In this document: piece by piece, positions 1-11,340 of the stretch
Layout of the letters: every line of letters starts with the position of its first letter
Numbering within the stretch: the stretch's first letter is position 1
NCBI GenBank assembly: GCA_022225965.2
Contig: JAKJXP020000052.1
Span: forward strand, 244,071-308,070
DNA: 64,000 bases
Origin: Diatrype stigma
Taxonomy: Eukaryota > Ascomycota > Sordariomycetes > Xylariales > Diatrypaceae
Reading direction: 5' to 3'
Position numbers and translations under genes: made by a program
The notes under the pieces: model-generated
Database searches by the model: none
What the model saw: the letters and a program-made list of their open reading frames with translations, nothing else
What the model was told of the DNA's origin: nothing

Positions 1-1384
1 GCCGCGCGGACGTCCGCGTCGACGCCCTCGTCAGCGAGGTCCACGACCTCGTGCTGGGCGTCGAACAGATTGCGGTTCTGGCTGTTGCCGAAGATGGACG
101 CCTTACCAGCACCGCCAGGGGCGGGCGCCGCCACGTTGTACCCCGCGACGGGAGCGGTCTTCTCGGCCGCGGACCGGGGCTGCCTCTTCTTGCGCCCGGT
201 GGGCGTCTCGTCGGGGTCCGGTCCGCCAGCACCGCGACCGCGACCGCGGCCGCGGCCGCTCGTCGGCGCGTCGTAGTCGGTGTCATCCTGGTTTTCGTAC
301 TCGGACCCGCTGGCGTTGTCCGAGATGGCGCCGAAGAGGCGCTTGTTTTTTCCGCTTGCAGGGGCGGCGGCACTGCCGGGGGTGGAGGTACCGGTGCCAG
401 TTCCGAGCTTGCTGGCTCGCGATCCCGGGGTCTTGGCCGTAGCGCCGGTGCGGGGCGTGGAGGCGGCGCTGGTGCGCGATCGCGCGGAAGGCGTGGAGAC
501 ACCGCCGCCGCTACCGTTGCCGCCGCCGCCGACGATCTTGCCGATGTTGAGGTCTGCGGTGGGCTCGCCCTTGGCGATCGCGTCATTTTGCGCCTTGGCG
601 AGCTTCTTGATCCCGCGAAACTGCCATTCGAGGCCGTCGGCGGTGGATTCGCCGAAGGCCTTCTGGATCTCTGGGCGGGAAGTCAGTCAACGTGTTCTGA
701 GCATGTGTGTTTGTGTGTGTGTGTATGGGAGGCGGGGGGGATATAACGAGGATAGTGGCTATTGTGGATGGAATTGTATGATCAACGTAGAGAATTGAGG
801 AAGTCATATAGTCACAAACTACCAGTCAGATGGGCATATGTAGGTGCCCCAAGGGAGATCGTGGTGTGATGGGATGGAATAGAATGTAGTTAGGATCAGG
901 CGAGGTGGAGGGAAAGGGGGGTTGTTGGGAAGAAGGGAAGGTGTGCCGGCCTACCAGACTTCTCAATCGGCAGCTCGCCCGGGTCCTCTCCCTGCTCTAC
1001 GGCTTTGGCCTGCATCTTGGCCAGCTGCTTGATGGGACGTAGGCGGTGATCGACCGAGGAAGCCGACATGCCCGTTCCGCAGTGCGCCGCGAGTGCTGGT
1101 GAACCCCATCAGATCTACATATTCCACGAACCAACGCATATACAGCAAAGAACATTGATAGAGGTTGCCAAGATACAGAAGGTTGACAATGGTAGGATGA
1201 GACAAGAAGGATAGGGCTTCATGCTGAAGCGATGGAAGCAGGAGCGAGTCGAGGAAGCACGGAGAGCATGCACATGATCCTTACCTTTGTAGTCGAGCTT
1301 GATGCCCTTGTTGGTCGCGATGACCGCCGCTAGGAGGCGGGTCTGCGCCTCGTAGGTCTTGAAGCCGGTCTTGGGTGGGGCCAT
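1..1384 (-). CDS. AT-hook-like conserved fungal protein, 3' end outside window
   Basis: The gene starts at the ATG at 1384. Exons are 1384-1285, 1095-955 and 670 running off the window at 1, with GTAAGG and GTAGGC donors, CAG acceptors and matching phases, so the C-terminus is missing. The first 80 residues contain two helix-rich copies of one pattern: YEAQTRLLAAV..LDYKALAAHCG..VDHRLRPIKQLAK, then GLEWQFRGIKKLAKAQN, resembling the SANT/HTH-like repeats common in small fungal nuclear proteins. The tail is Ser/Thr/Pro/Gly-rich and basic, with an AT-hook-like GRGRGRGRG run followed by a KKR patch. A chromatin or DNA-binding role is inferred; no catalytic motif is visible. The gene is well supported by codon use across all three exons, but its name is not known to me. 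Confidence 0.8.
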
Positions 1385-3715
1385 GGCGGTTGATCTTGGC
1401 TTTGACTGTGCAGAAGAGATCAGTCAATGGGCGATGGGTGCCTAATGATGGCGTCGATGGTGATTAAAGTTTAGGGTGGAATACGATATGTAGAAGATGG
1501 TGACAATGAAGATGAAGGTGATGGTTTGCGGTGGCGTGGATGATGAACGCGTAGGCAGGTGCTGGGGGTATGTATCTGAATGATGTAGAGGGCAAAGAAG
1601 ACGGAAGGCTGGTAAGAGATTTAACGAAGCTTAACATAGGTTGTTACCAGGTTATGTAGGTTCTGGAGTAAATAATCTCAGGAAGGACCGAACTCGGATA
1701 TGTTCTTGAATAAAGTCGCAGTTACGCAATTGTATGGGATGAGAGGGAGAAGTAAGGATGGTGGTAGACTGTGAATGGATCACCTAATTCGGCAGTCTAT
1801 GATAGTGGCAGGAGTCAACTTACTTGGTTGTAGATGAAAGTCCAGGATGTACTCTGGGTTGATTAGGAGGGAAGTAGTGTTATGGGATGGAATAATCTAG
1901 AGGGGGATGAGATAGCTGCTGGAGTGATGGTGAGGTTAGATGCCCTTGAATGTAGAAGAGAAGGATCAATAGGGCAGAGAAGGTACACGTGGTAATCAAC
2001 CAGAGAATTCCTTGTGTACGTGAGTAGAAGATATCAAGTTGACATTGGATGGATGGGAGAAGACTACCTTGATTGTTGATGGTTGTGTCGTGGAAGGTTG
2101 ATTTACCTAGGAACCATAGGGTCAGTTTGGGTCTGCTGAAAGGTACCTAGGCTGCTAGGCAATCACTGGGGCAGAGTCAGTAAGGTACAGCTGCCGAAAG
2201 TGATGAACTGGTGCAGTGCAGTTGGTTTATGAGAAGGTGCCCGCGTGTTTCCGGTATGGTGACTCCAGGTCTCCAGGGCGACAACTGTAAGCGGACCCCT
2301 TTACAACAATTAGGAGGGGGCGTGCCACTCGGGATGCCACTCGGGACAACAACCATATGCAGATACCGTTAAAGAACTAACAGGAGGTCTTCGGTTTTTG
2401 ATATGATCCATACCTAAGCAATGAGGAAGAATTCTTGGATCTAGTGAATATCTTCAGAAATTGGAAGGGGCCGTGGAGTGTCCATGTACCAGTACTCTAC
2501 CAGAAACTGGAATAACGAGTATCTGATGGGTACTTACTAAGAAGAAATTGGTACGGCGCCTCTTTCCCATACAGCGTCAATGATACCGTGAACCAGGCGG
2601 GAGCAAGGCAACTCTAGAACCGCGTGGTTGTGTCTAGAGACAACCAGACAACCTACCAGGGGTGATTGGTTATAAGTGCAGTTATAGTGTAGACGCTATC
2701 ACAACTAATGATATATGGTTAGCTGAGGTACGATATCATTGAAGCATAGCACAATCTTCGTGGGCAAGTGAAGGCAGAAGCCTACACACAACTTGACGCA
2801 CAGTGATGATGGTCAGAGCAACAGCAGATGGTTGTTGATAGGACGTATCTCCATAGAACTGGGTTGAGGTTCAGCAACAACAGTAATGATAGTGGAGTTG
2901 AGCTGGCCAGCTAGGTGCGTATGCTACCGATATGAAGCATGGAAAAAGACCATGGTGAAGAGATTTTACAGAGAACCTCGGCGCACGTCAAGGTGGTCGG
3001 TGTTTCAAGCAGAGATCAACCCAACGTCTTCAAAACTCAAGTGAAGAGTAGTCGATGATTGTGAGTTTGCGACTTCCAGTAATATGGCTGATCGATGGTT
3101 CGTAGATGATGCTTATCCCAAAAGAGCCAAGTCCGGAGTGTCTCAAGCCTCCTGAGTCCCACTATATTCTAGAAGGATTTTATTCATGGATAGGATTGTG
3201 TATGATACTATTCTGGTCAGGGGTTAATGACGGTGGATTGTATCTTGTTCACGCGACGGAACGGGAAATGCACGACCATACACGATGGCTGAAAATGGGT
3301 GGGAGATCTTTAACCAATCATCGGCGCCAAGAATGCCTAAGTGGGCTGTAGCATTCGATCCAAGTGGTTCTGTAAATATGTCATACTGCAGAACAACATG
3401 ATAGGTCCACGGATAGGAACAACATAAACGAACTAAAACAGCCTGATGCATTGCCTCAAGCCTCACCCAAGCTTTCATCTTTCCAATGGAACAACAAAAT
3501 ACTTTACTATATAGTAGGAAAGCATTGGCTCCAATGTTCTGCAAGAGGACCCGACAGACTGCCAGAAAATTGGACATCAGCCTGACTTAGATTGTGTATA
3601 TATAGTAGGCACTCATAAGCACTCATAGGCACTCAGACACCCATAGACACCCATGTCATTCTGATCTTAGGTATTACTTCTTTCTGTTCTAATTCTTCTA
3701 TTGATAGTGCTATAT
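1385..3715. other. Intergenic, no gene seen
   Basis: This 2.3-kb span lies between the start of the AT-hook-like gene and the stop of the PQ-loop gene, both on the minus strand. Only short scattered reading frames occur. It should contain the promoter of the AT-hook-like gene. At 3606-3655 there are about five imperfect 10-bp repeats of the GGCACTCATA / ACACCCATAG type. Nothing else stands out. Confidence 0.6.
3606..3655. repeat. Imperfect 10-bp tandem repeat
   Basis: About five consecutive units read as variants of GGCACTCATA, drifting to ACACCCATAG at the right end. It lies just beyond the 3' end of the minus-strand PQ-loop gene. Confidence 0.6.
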
Positions 3716-4711
3716 TCAGAATGCCTTCTCACTAACAGGCCTTATGCTTTCTAACGATGTTGACCGACCATTCGAAACTCTAGCTACGTGAGGTGTGACG
3801 CCAGCATATGGCCAAGATGATTGCGGTACTGCTACAGTCGGACCGTCGCCATACACCAGGTACTGCACTCCAAGCATCAGATCGCAGAAAAACTGGAACA
3901 TGCCGCATATCTTGAATGACCAGGGTATCTCCGTCTCCGATGTGAAGAACCAATACATCTTCATGGCATCCCCAATCAGCCAGCTGGCCAGGAGAGAAAA
4001 CCGGAAGCCTTTGCAGGATCGCGACCGCGAATTCGCCAGCAGCTGTGGGATAGGCAGCGTCGCTTCAATGCCCAGTCCGATACAGCCTATGAGTTCGGAA
4101 TAACCCGAGTAGATCGTTTCGAAGGGGGATAGGGTCAGTTCGAACACGAGGAGGACGATGGATAGATAGGCGAGGAAATTCCAGTAACTACATGGCTATG
4201 TTAGCTGGGATGAGATTGACCCATGGAAAAAGTAGGAAACCATACGGCTTTGATGAGCGCCACCTCCAGAAATTGTAAGGCCTCGGAACACCTGACAGGC
4301 CATCCTGCGCACCCGCGAAGGGAGTCGCAGCCTCGCCACCTTTGGACGACGGCGAGGGGCGGTAGTCGAGAGCGACTTTCAATAACGCGGCTTGGACCAA
4401 TATGTTGCAGAATGCCTGCACGAGCAATGCCGTATCGTATCGAGAGCCGGGGTAGTAAAAGACCCTGTTTACCTGGATGTCAGTAATGTGTCGAATACCT
4501 ATACATTACAGGCTCTGAATAGAAGGGGCGGGGGGCTCATGACGAACCTGCAAATGCATGCGACGAGCATGATCAAGGGTATGTCGAGAGAGAAGCCCGC
4601 ACTCGATCTTACGCGATACATCGAGATGGCCTGGTCGGAGTAGGTCAGGACCGGTGACAAAATCAAGAATATCGGCGCGGCATAGCCGGCGAGCGTTGCG
4701 AAAAACCCCAT
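3716..4711 (-). CDS. ANY1: PQ-loop membrane protein, ANY1 / SLC66A2 type
   Basis: Three exons: 4711-4548, 4464-4246 and 4187-3716, giving 284 residues with matching phases. The exon 2 donor is GTATGG inside the codon after Lys. The protein has two PQ-loop repeats. The first (residues about 20-55) reads VLTYSDQAISMYRVRSSAGF, so the canonical Pro-Gln is Asp-Gln. The second contains LPIPQLLANSRSRSCKGF followed by a helix ending in GDAMK. Several hydrophobic helices surround both repeats. Exon junctions restore a CICRVFYYPG stretch and a KPYWNFLAY stretch, as expected for the family. By homology to yeast Any1 and human SLC66A2/PQLC1 it acts in endomembrane phospholipid asymmetry or flippase-linked traffic at the Golgi and endosome. 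Family assignment is firm; orthology to ANY1 specifically is inferred. Confidence 0.87.
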
Positions 4712-5595
4712 TCTGTCCTATTCGATGTTGGAGAATGGGGGAGACTAGGGGAATCGGATGGCCAGCTGCGACATAGGCTCTTGCTACCAAGCCAGGCCGT
4801 GGTCGACGTTGCCTCGAAGAGGCTTTCCAGTTTTCTTTCGAACAACGTGATATATGTAAATGAGGCGGGTGGTCCTAGTTAATGACAATGCTTTCCGGGG
4901 CCAGCGGGGTCCAATTGGGAAGCAGCGACGACGTGTTCAGAAACTCCGGCTGCTCCGTCGATGAATTATAACTATAGGTAGCTAGCTGATCGGCGCCTTA
5001 TCGCCAATGTCGCGTGCCAAGTCTGGACAGATTGAGTTTGGAGTTCCTGAAGAGAGAAAAACGAGGAAGGAAAAGGAGAACGTTCCGATTGGGCTTGCGA
5101 CGCCCTGACCACACGCAATCTGTAACTAGTTTGACCCACTAATGCCGGTAGCATTTAGGCCTAAATCAACACTTACTGACTGGTGTTCTGGTCTCATCTC
5201 ATACATCTTGCGCAGTACAACACAATAGCTAGCTAGTAGATATTTACAAGCCATTCGATTGCTTCGCAGGGATGTTGGTTCGATCATTAGCTTCGTGTTG
5301 CTACATGGTAGTGCAAACGTTCTAGCAACTTGGTAACTTCCGTATTTCTAGCCATGCTCACTAAGCCAACGCTCTGCTTAGGTAGACAGGCACTCACTCT
5401 ATGTGGTCAATGAAAAGGAATTCGACGTATGGGCAAAGTGGAAAAAGTACTTGTTATCCATTAGTGGTTGAGGAGCTCATGACTTGTAGAACTGAATGGG
5501 GATGCTTCCAACGTGATGGAATATACGCTATATCCCTTCTAGACCACCCCCCCACCCCCCCCCTTTCCCCCTTGAAAGCGATGTAGATCTAACCC
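4712..5595. other. Intergenic, no gene seen
   Basis: This is the upstream region of the minus-strand PQ-loop gene and the downstream region of the small mitochondrial gene. A C-rich tract at about 5547-5571 is the only distinctive sequence. No coding pattern is visible on either strand. Confidence 0.55.
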
Positions 5596-5949
5596 CTATG
5601 TCCGGGGTTCTTCTTCCTCTCCACCTTTGTACCAACGCCATGTCGCTTGAATCCAGAATGTAGTCTCTATGGTTCCGAATATCCCTATCAACACATACAC
5701 AACCGTCTTCACGCCACGAGTCATGCCGAGGTCCTTGAAGCTGATTCGTGGCATCTCGGGATTCTTGTGAGGTTTCTCGTCATGATTGCTCATTTGCTCC
5801 CGGAGGCGTGGTTGGCAAGTTGCGAAAGAAGAGTGTATGAGGTTCTTGGCAAGCTGTAATGAGCGTGGTTGAGCTAGCATTAAGTGTAGTGGCATGTGGG
5901 GTCTGCCCGCCGCTCTGCGTAACGATACTGAGAGACGACTTGGCATCAT
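5596..5949 (-). CDS. Small mitochondrial inner-membrane-like protein
   Basis: A single-exon frame of 117 residues from the ATG at 5949 (a second ATG follows directly at 5946). The N-terminus is rich in Arg, Ser and Leu with no acidic residues for about 50 positions, typical of a mitochondrial targeting peptide. The middle is hydrophilic and charged. The C-terminal third has a motif I read as MPRISFKDLGM, then one predicted membrane helix (VKTVVYVLIGIFGTIETTFW) followed by WRWYKGGEEEE. Small fungal proteins with this presequence plus one helix plus an aromatic basic tail are typical subunits or assembly factors of the inner membrane. I do not recognise the exact family. It lies in the same orientation as the PQ-loop gene with about 0.9 kb between them. 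Confidence 0.65.
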   Translation of the reverse strand: MMPSRLSVSLRRAAGRPHMPLHLMLAQPRSLQLAKNLIHSSFATCQPRLREQMSNHDEKPHKNPEMPRISFKDLGMTRGVKTVVYVLIGIFGTIETTFWIQATWRWYKGGEEEEPRT

Positions 5950-6603
5950 GTTGATGCTATATTTGATATTTGTAAGTTTGAGTAGAACCAATCTATTGAA
6001 TAAAGAAGAACGCTTCTCGAATGAAGATAAAGATGCTCAAACCCCGGGAACTTCATACAAAAATATATATATGAAGCATGCCAAGAATCCTATTATACAA
6101 AGATACCAACCAGTCCCTGCACTGCAGATACGCGTATCTGTAGGTTATCCCTAGCCTACTACGGAGTATGTCATCCAAAGCAGCGGTCATTAACTCACAA
6201 TGACCCCGCCTCGAGCTTGTCGAGTCCTAAATAGGAACTGTCATTTCTGAGATACAACCTCTACCGACCACACTTGATTTTCTCCAGCATAGAAATAACC
6301 TGGAAATAAAGACGTATCTGGCAAACCATTTCTATCTATGTTTGTCTCTACATGACGGAGGCACCAGTCAGCTTGGCTCACTTAGCCAAGTTAAGCTTGT
6401 CCTGATCAGCTATTTCCCTCACGCTACCTAAGCCTGCAAACCATAACCACTGCGACAATTCTAGTAGTAGAATCTGCAAACGTGGACAACATATTTCACA
6501 TCAGAAGGCAAGAGGACTAACCCTATACATATTCGAGCTTGCCAAGTAAATTCGAATTCAGTGAAGGAAAAAAAATCATCCAAAAAAGAAGGGAAGAAAT
6601 CCA
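5950..6603. other. Intergenic, no gene seen
   Basis: Upstream region of the small mitochondrial gene and downstream flank of the tRNA. An AT-rich stretch lies at 6050-6075. No coding or RNA signal is recognised apart from these flanks. Confidence 0.5.
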
Positions 6604-6707
6604 TGCACCACCCGAGGGTCGAACTCGGCTCCTGCGCTACTTCAGGACTTTAAACTATGTTTCAAATCGCTTGGGAAGCGCAGATGCTACCGCTACACCA
6701 ATGGTGC
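6604..6707 (-). tRNA. tRNA-Gly (CCC) with intron
   Basis: Read on the minus strand, the ends form a 7-bp acceptor stem (GCACCAT with GTGGTGC, one G-T pair) and a discriminator A. The D arm contains GTGTAGCGGTAGCAT (A box). The anticodon stem is TGCGC/GCGCA with loop TTCCCAA, so the anticodon is CCC. The T arm is CCGAG-TTCGACC-CTCGG (B box). A roughly 33-nt intron interrupts the sequence one base 3' of the anticodon, the usual position for nuclear tRNA introns. The mature tRNA is about 71 nt. It decodes GGG glycine codons. Confidence 0.9.
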
Positions 6708-7557
6708 TTGATGAAAGATACAGCTTTAAGATGAATATAGAAAGCCGGATATCCGTCTAGGGGTGAGCTGGAGGAGATCACCCGATGTCTAGCCACGGTG
6801 GGGCGTAGGACTCCCTTCAAAGTGGACCCAAGCGACATAGGCTAGTGCCACACACGTAGGTACAATCCAAAGACAATTGGTTTTGTGCATTCAAGGGTTG
6901 CGCAACTGGAATTCTGCAACGTCGAAATGTCTATACTACCAGCAATACCAACTTGATATATTTCACATGTCAATCTGGCTGGCTAGTGCCGTGATTACAT
7001 AAGGTTTCCAAATAAGCTTAAGATAACTGGGTCTCGCGGTGGGAGCTCCCGCAAGCTTTGACCACCAAACACACCGCGAGCTGCTCGATGATTACATAAC
7101 CCTACCCAGGTACGTAGGTACCTACACCCCACCAACAGCCCTGGAGCCTACGTGGTGGGAAGGAAAGTATTGCATCACAGGCACAGGATATCGCTTATTG
7201 ACTTCGATCCGAATAGTCATGGAATTCCGATCCTATACAGTAGAATAAGCAGTGCCTTAATCATTAAGATTTCTCACTATTCAGATCTTACACTTATCGC
7301 GCGACACGCCATAGCAGAACTACCTGTAGTTATACGCTTGCTCCTTCTAGAACGGAGTGTCGGTTGTTGCTCCTCCCTCACGCCCTCTCCCCCTTCTCTC
7401 CAACCCCACCCGACGTTTACTTCGCACCCCCCGACAACCTCAATTATCCCCCTCCGACCAACTCAGCCAGCCAACCAACCAACAAAGTATCTCCTACCTC
7501 CCTACGGACACGCAAGGCCAAGAATACTTCTCTCTAAAAGTCAACCCAATACACAGC
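6708..7557. other. Intergenic and GET4 promoter/leader
   Basis: This span separates the tRNA-Gly from GET4. The last 200 bases before the GET4 start are strongly pyrimidine-rich (C/T runs around 7370-7470), as is usual just upstream of transcription starts in filamentous ascomycetes. No gene is supported. Confidence 0.5.
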
Positions 7558-8737
7558 ATGAGTGCCACCACCACCAAGGGCGACAAGATCGAAAGGATCA
7601 TCGCCCGGCTGCAGCAGCGGATCAGCGAGGGCCAATTCTACGAGGCGCAGCAGCAGACCCGTGTCGTGGCCGCCCGGTACATCAAGGCGGCGAACTGGCC
7701 CGCAGCCATCGACATCCTCTACAACGTCGCCCAGTCGCTCCTCCGGGCCGGGCAGGGCGGCAGCGGCGGCGACCTGTGCGTCCTGCTGGCCGATACGTAC
7801 AAGCAGGCCGAGCTGAAGCCCGACTCGACGAGCAAGGGCAGGCTGCTAACGTGCCTGCGGCTGTTCGATGCGGGGGAGCCCACGAGGAAGAAGTTCATCG
7901 GGGAGATAATATCGTGAGTCTTTATTTTCCATTTGCGGGGGAGGGGGTGGCTTGGGAAGAAGAATGCCCTTCACACTGAATCATATTCTGCTCGCTGCTT
8001 CTGCCTGTCTAGCAAAAGTAAATGAACTCCAGACTAACAACGGACGGCTCGGCAGGTGGTCCTCTAAATACGGCGAGTACCCGGCCGGCGACCCGGAGCT
8101 CCACCACGTGGCGGGGTCCATCTACGCGGAGGAGCGCGAGGCCTACGACGCGGAGCGGCACCTCGTGCTGGGCACCAAGGACTCGGCCAAGGTGCTGGCC
8201 GAGCTCGAGTACGAGTGGTTCCAGGAGGACGAGGCGCACACGGCGGCGCTGTACGCGGGGCGGGCGGTGCTGCCGTACCTGCTGACGGCCAACCTGCGGG
8301 CGGCCAACGCGTGCTACCGGATCTTCACGGACGCGCTGGTCCGGGACAAGGCGGACCAGCTCGGCGGCAGCGCGCAGCAGGTCAGCAGCACGACGGCCGA
8401 CGTCCGCGTCTTCCCCACCATCCCGCTGCTCAACTTCCTCGGCCTGCTGCTGCTCGCCGTCCAGCGCGGCGCCGCCGACCTGTACCGCCAGCTCGCCACC
8501 AAGTACGCCGCCAACCTGCGCGAGGTCGAGGCCGCCTGGGGCGAGCCCCTCGACATGATCGCCGAGATGTACTTCGGCATCACCAAGCCGCGCCCCATGA
8601 ACCCCCTGATGGACCTGATGAGCGGCTTCTTCGGCGGCGGCGGCGGCGCTCCTGCGAGCAGTGGTGGTGGTGGTGGAGGTAGGAAGCCGGCCCTGCAGAG
8701 CTCGGCGGCGATGCCGGCAGCGGAGGGTCTAGACTAG
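7558..8737 (+). CDS. GET4: Get4, Golgi-to-ER traffic protein 4
   Basis: Two exons, 7558-7913 and 8056-8737, encode 345 residues. The donor GTGAGT and acceptor GGCAG join in phase 2 and restore the family-typical IISWSSKYGEYP. The protein is an all-helical solenoid: IARLQQRISEGQFYEAQQQTR and the next helices form the Get5-facing N-terminal part, and FPTIPLLNFLGLLLLAVQRG is the conserved DUF410 core. The C-terminus is low-complexity Gly-rich (GGGGG and SSGGGGGGG). Get4 with Get5 bridges Sgt2 and the Get3 ATPase so that newly made tail-anchored proteins reach the ER membrane; it acts in the cytosol. Exon 2 is very GC-rich at third positions, unlike the AT-richer flanks. Confidence 0.95.
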
Positions 8738-10040
8738 ATCAGAGCAAAGCAGATCAGACCAGACGCGGATCCTGTCTGCTCTTCCTGCGTAGAGATACCT
8801 AGACATGCCAGAACTGAATGAGCTTTGCTAAACCTGCAGTCATCCACCTGCTCTCATCTGCCCAGCATGTAGCTGTCATCGCCTAGTTGCCGTTAAGTTG
8901 ATATCACAGCTGCCAAACTTCCGCCTGCTTTTTAGAGAAACTGACGCTACGTTCATGGCACGCAACTAGTAAGCTCTGTTCTAGTCCAGTCTGTTCCCAT
9001 CTCGATTATTGCGTAAGTCATGCAATAAACTTTCTTAAGGGATGCCGAGTTCTGTTGATCGACGGAATAAAAGAAGGACAGCATCTATCTGCAAAGCTGT
9101 ATAGATACACTCTGATGGAACAGATTCCCAAGGACGTCTGTCTAATTGTCTATGCTTTCTTTCTGCCCCTACTGCCCCTAATTATTCTGTTCCCGTTGCC
9201 CACTTCCTGAGATCCATAACATCATGGCGAAGGGATTTTCCCCCCCTTCTTTTTTTCTCCACTGCTCAATATCGCTATTTGAGCAGGGGCTTAGCGACGA
9301 TGCTATTATCACTTCTCCTGAAGTAGCTTAAAGCAACACCGTCGTAAAGGTTCGAATAACTTCGATTAAGCAGACCTTGGTAGCTTGGTAGTCTAGATGA
9401 TGGTGTTGATGGCAGCTGCAATGATGGATCACTGCAGAACTTGACAATGGGGTATTGCAGATCTACGAAGGCTCCATACAAAGTAGTGGACTGAAGCTCT
9501 GTTTTCGCTTCAGGGTGCTGTCCGGTGCTATCACCTACTGATTGTTCAGAAGGTTTCGCCAGTCTCTTCAGGTTCGTCAGACAGGTGGTAGCTGAGCAGC
9601 TGTGGCAACAGCTAAAGAGAAACAGCTAACTAGTTGACAGCTAGTTAGCTAGGTGATGGTAGTCGAGGGCGGCGGCTAAGGTCTGGCGACGAACAGCAAG
9701 TGAGAGTAGATGCCACAGAGTTGCTTCTGCTAGGTTCTGCTGCAGCCTTAGAAAAGAACAGCTGCAAATTCAGCGAAATCAAATGAGTAGCTATTCTACG
9801 TACCCACTGAAAGAGAAGTGACGGGATAAAAGCGCCTGCTGCTTCGGGGTTGCTGTAGGCTTATTCTTTTTTCATCTTTCTCATCTTCGTCTTTTATGTT
9901 CTCACGGCCGCAGCTGATCTTCCGCCTCGAACATCCAATTGTCCTCAGCTAATGCAGCTACTTGAGCCCTCATGCTGGCTCTCAGTATTTCCAGGACCTC
10001 TGCTTGCATGAATTAGTTCGGCTTCCGATCTAGAACAAAC
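8738..10040. other. Intergenic between convergent genes, no gene seen
   Basis: GET4 (plus) and the unrecognised gene (minus) converge on this 1.3-kb span, so it holds their 3' regions. Short palindrome-like CTAGTTAGCTAG sequences occur around 9627-9655. I see no coding frame or RNA gene. Confidence 0.5.
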
Positions 10041-10673
10041 TTACGATGAACGCTTGAAGCGCGGCTTCTTTGCATGGCCTACCTTCTTCTGGGTGCCTGT
10101 GCGCCTGGCTATGGCTGATCTGGTAGTGCCTGACAGCCTCAGCCAGCCTATGTCTTTCTCCTATATAGCGTATTTGTAAGCCATTCTTCTCCCGACAGTA
10201 ATACAGACACATATATAAGGAGGAGGGTAAGTGTGGCTCTCACGCTCGTTCTCCAGCGCATCATCCAGCGCCCCGCCTCCCGCCTCCTCGGCGCCCGGGT
10301 CGTCCAGCAGCAGCGGCGGCGTCGGCGGGTCGCCCACCTCGAACTCGCCGTTCCGGTCGCGCACCACGATCTCCGACGACGACCCCGCGTCATCCGACAG
10401 CACGTCGACCGACGCGTCCAGCCGCAGCGTCTCGCCCGAGCCCGACGACTGAGATCCCGTCCTTGCGCCTCCTCCTGCTGCCGCCCCCGTCGTCGCGGTC
10501 GCAGTCCCGTGATTGTTGCTGGTGAGAGGCGGCGTCGGGTGCCGCCGGCTCATCAGCTGGCTCTGGAACAGGTTGCGACGCACCCCGGCTGTGTTCGCTG
10601 CCGCCGCTGCCGCCGCGCGGGCTCCCCGGACGGGGCCTGGGCGGATGACTTGCGGGGGTGGCCGGTCGGACAT
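10041..10673 (-). CDS. Conserved-looking fungal protein of unknown function
   Basis: Two exons, 10673-10244 and 10147-10041, join in phase 1 (donor GTGAGA, acceptor CATAG) and give 178 residues. The start is the first ATG in frame, opening MSDRPPPQVIRPGP. The N-terminal two thirds are Ala/Gly/Ser/Thr-rich and disordered with a short NLFQSQLMSRR segment. An acidic patch IVVRDRNGEFEVGDPPTPP precedes the junction. Exon 2 encodes WLRLSGTTRSAIARRTGTQ and a strongly basic tail ending KKPRFKRSS at a TAA. The choice of splice site is driven by that basic tail and by correct phase; an unspliced reading would end in a less plausible sequence. The basic tail suggests a nuclear or RNA/DNA-associated protein, but I do not recognise the family. 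Confidence 0.65.
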
Positions 10674-11340
10674 CTGTATCACTACTGGTTGTTTCTTATA
10701 TCTTTCTGGTCTTTCTGATATTTCTATCGGCTCGTAAGTCTTTAGGGTTTCAAATCGACTGTTGTAAAGAATGATTGTTAAGTGTATTCACTAGTTGATA
10801 CGGGTGGATATTCGAATGGCGCGCTTCAGGCACTGCTCAGGGTAGCTCGTGATAGTAGATTCGAGGTTTCGGTGTTGATGTTCATGATAGAGGTTCGTTT
10901 GCTACGGTAACCGCTAACATTAGGCATGTAGACTATGCGTGTATGTATGTATGTATGTACCTGACTTTAGCTTTGCGGGTGGGTTCGTGGGGTAAATTAC
11001 TGCCCTATAGATAGAAAGTTAGAGCCGGAGAGCTAGCCTGCCTCCAGCCTGCATACTACATAAGCAGTCCATTGTAGCTACATCACTACCAATTAAATCA
11101 ACCCTCTGACATGACCTACTGTACCTTATTGTATACCTACATTTCAGACCATATACAACCGTGAAGGCAGAGCACCGCAAAGTCAACTACCTACCTACGT
11201 ATAACAGGTATCCCATAAAGGCAGCTTGGGAAGGTTTCATGAACAGGCGTCTCTTGAGAAACATTGGAATTTGTCGCACCTCTGGGCCACCACATGGTAA
11301 CTTGTTGGGCCTGAAATGGAACCTGAAGCCCTTCGTCACA
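10674..11340. promoter_or_regulatory. Divergent promoter region
   Basis: This 0.67-kb span separates two divergently transcribed genes: the unrecognised minus-strand gene and RAI1 on the plus strand. It contains a short TATG tandem repeat at about 10938-10958. Both promoters must lie here, but I cannot point to a specific factor-binding site. Confidence 0.45.
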
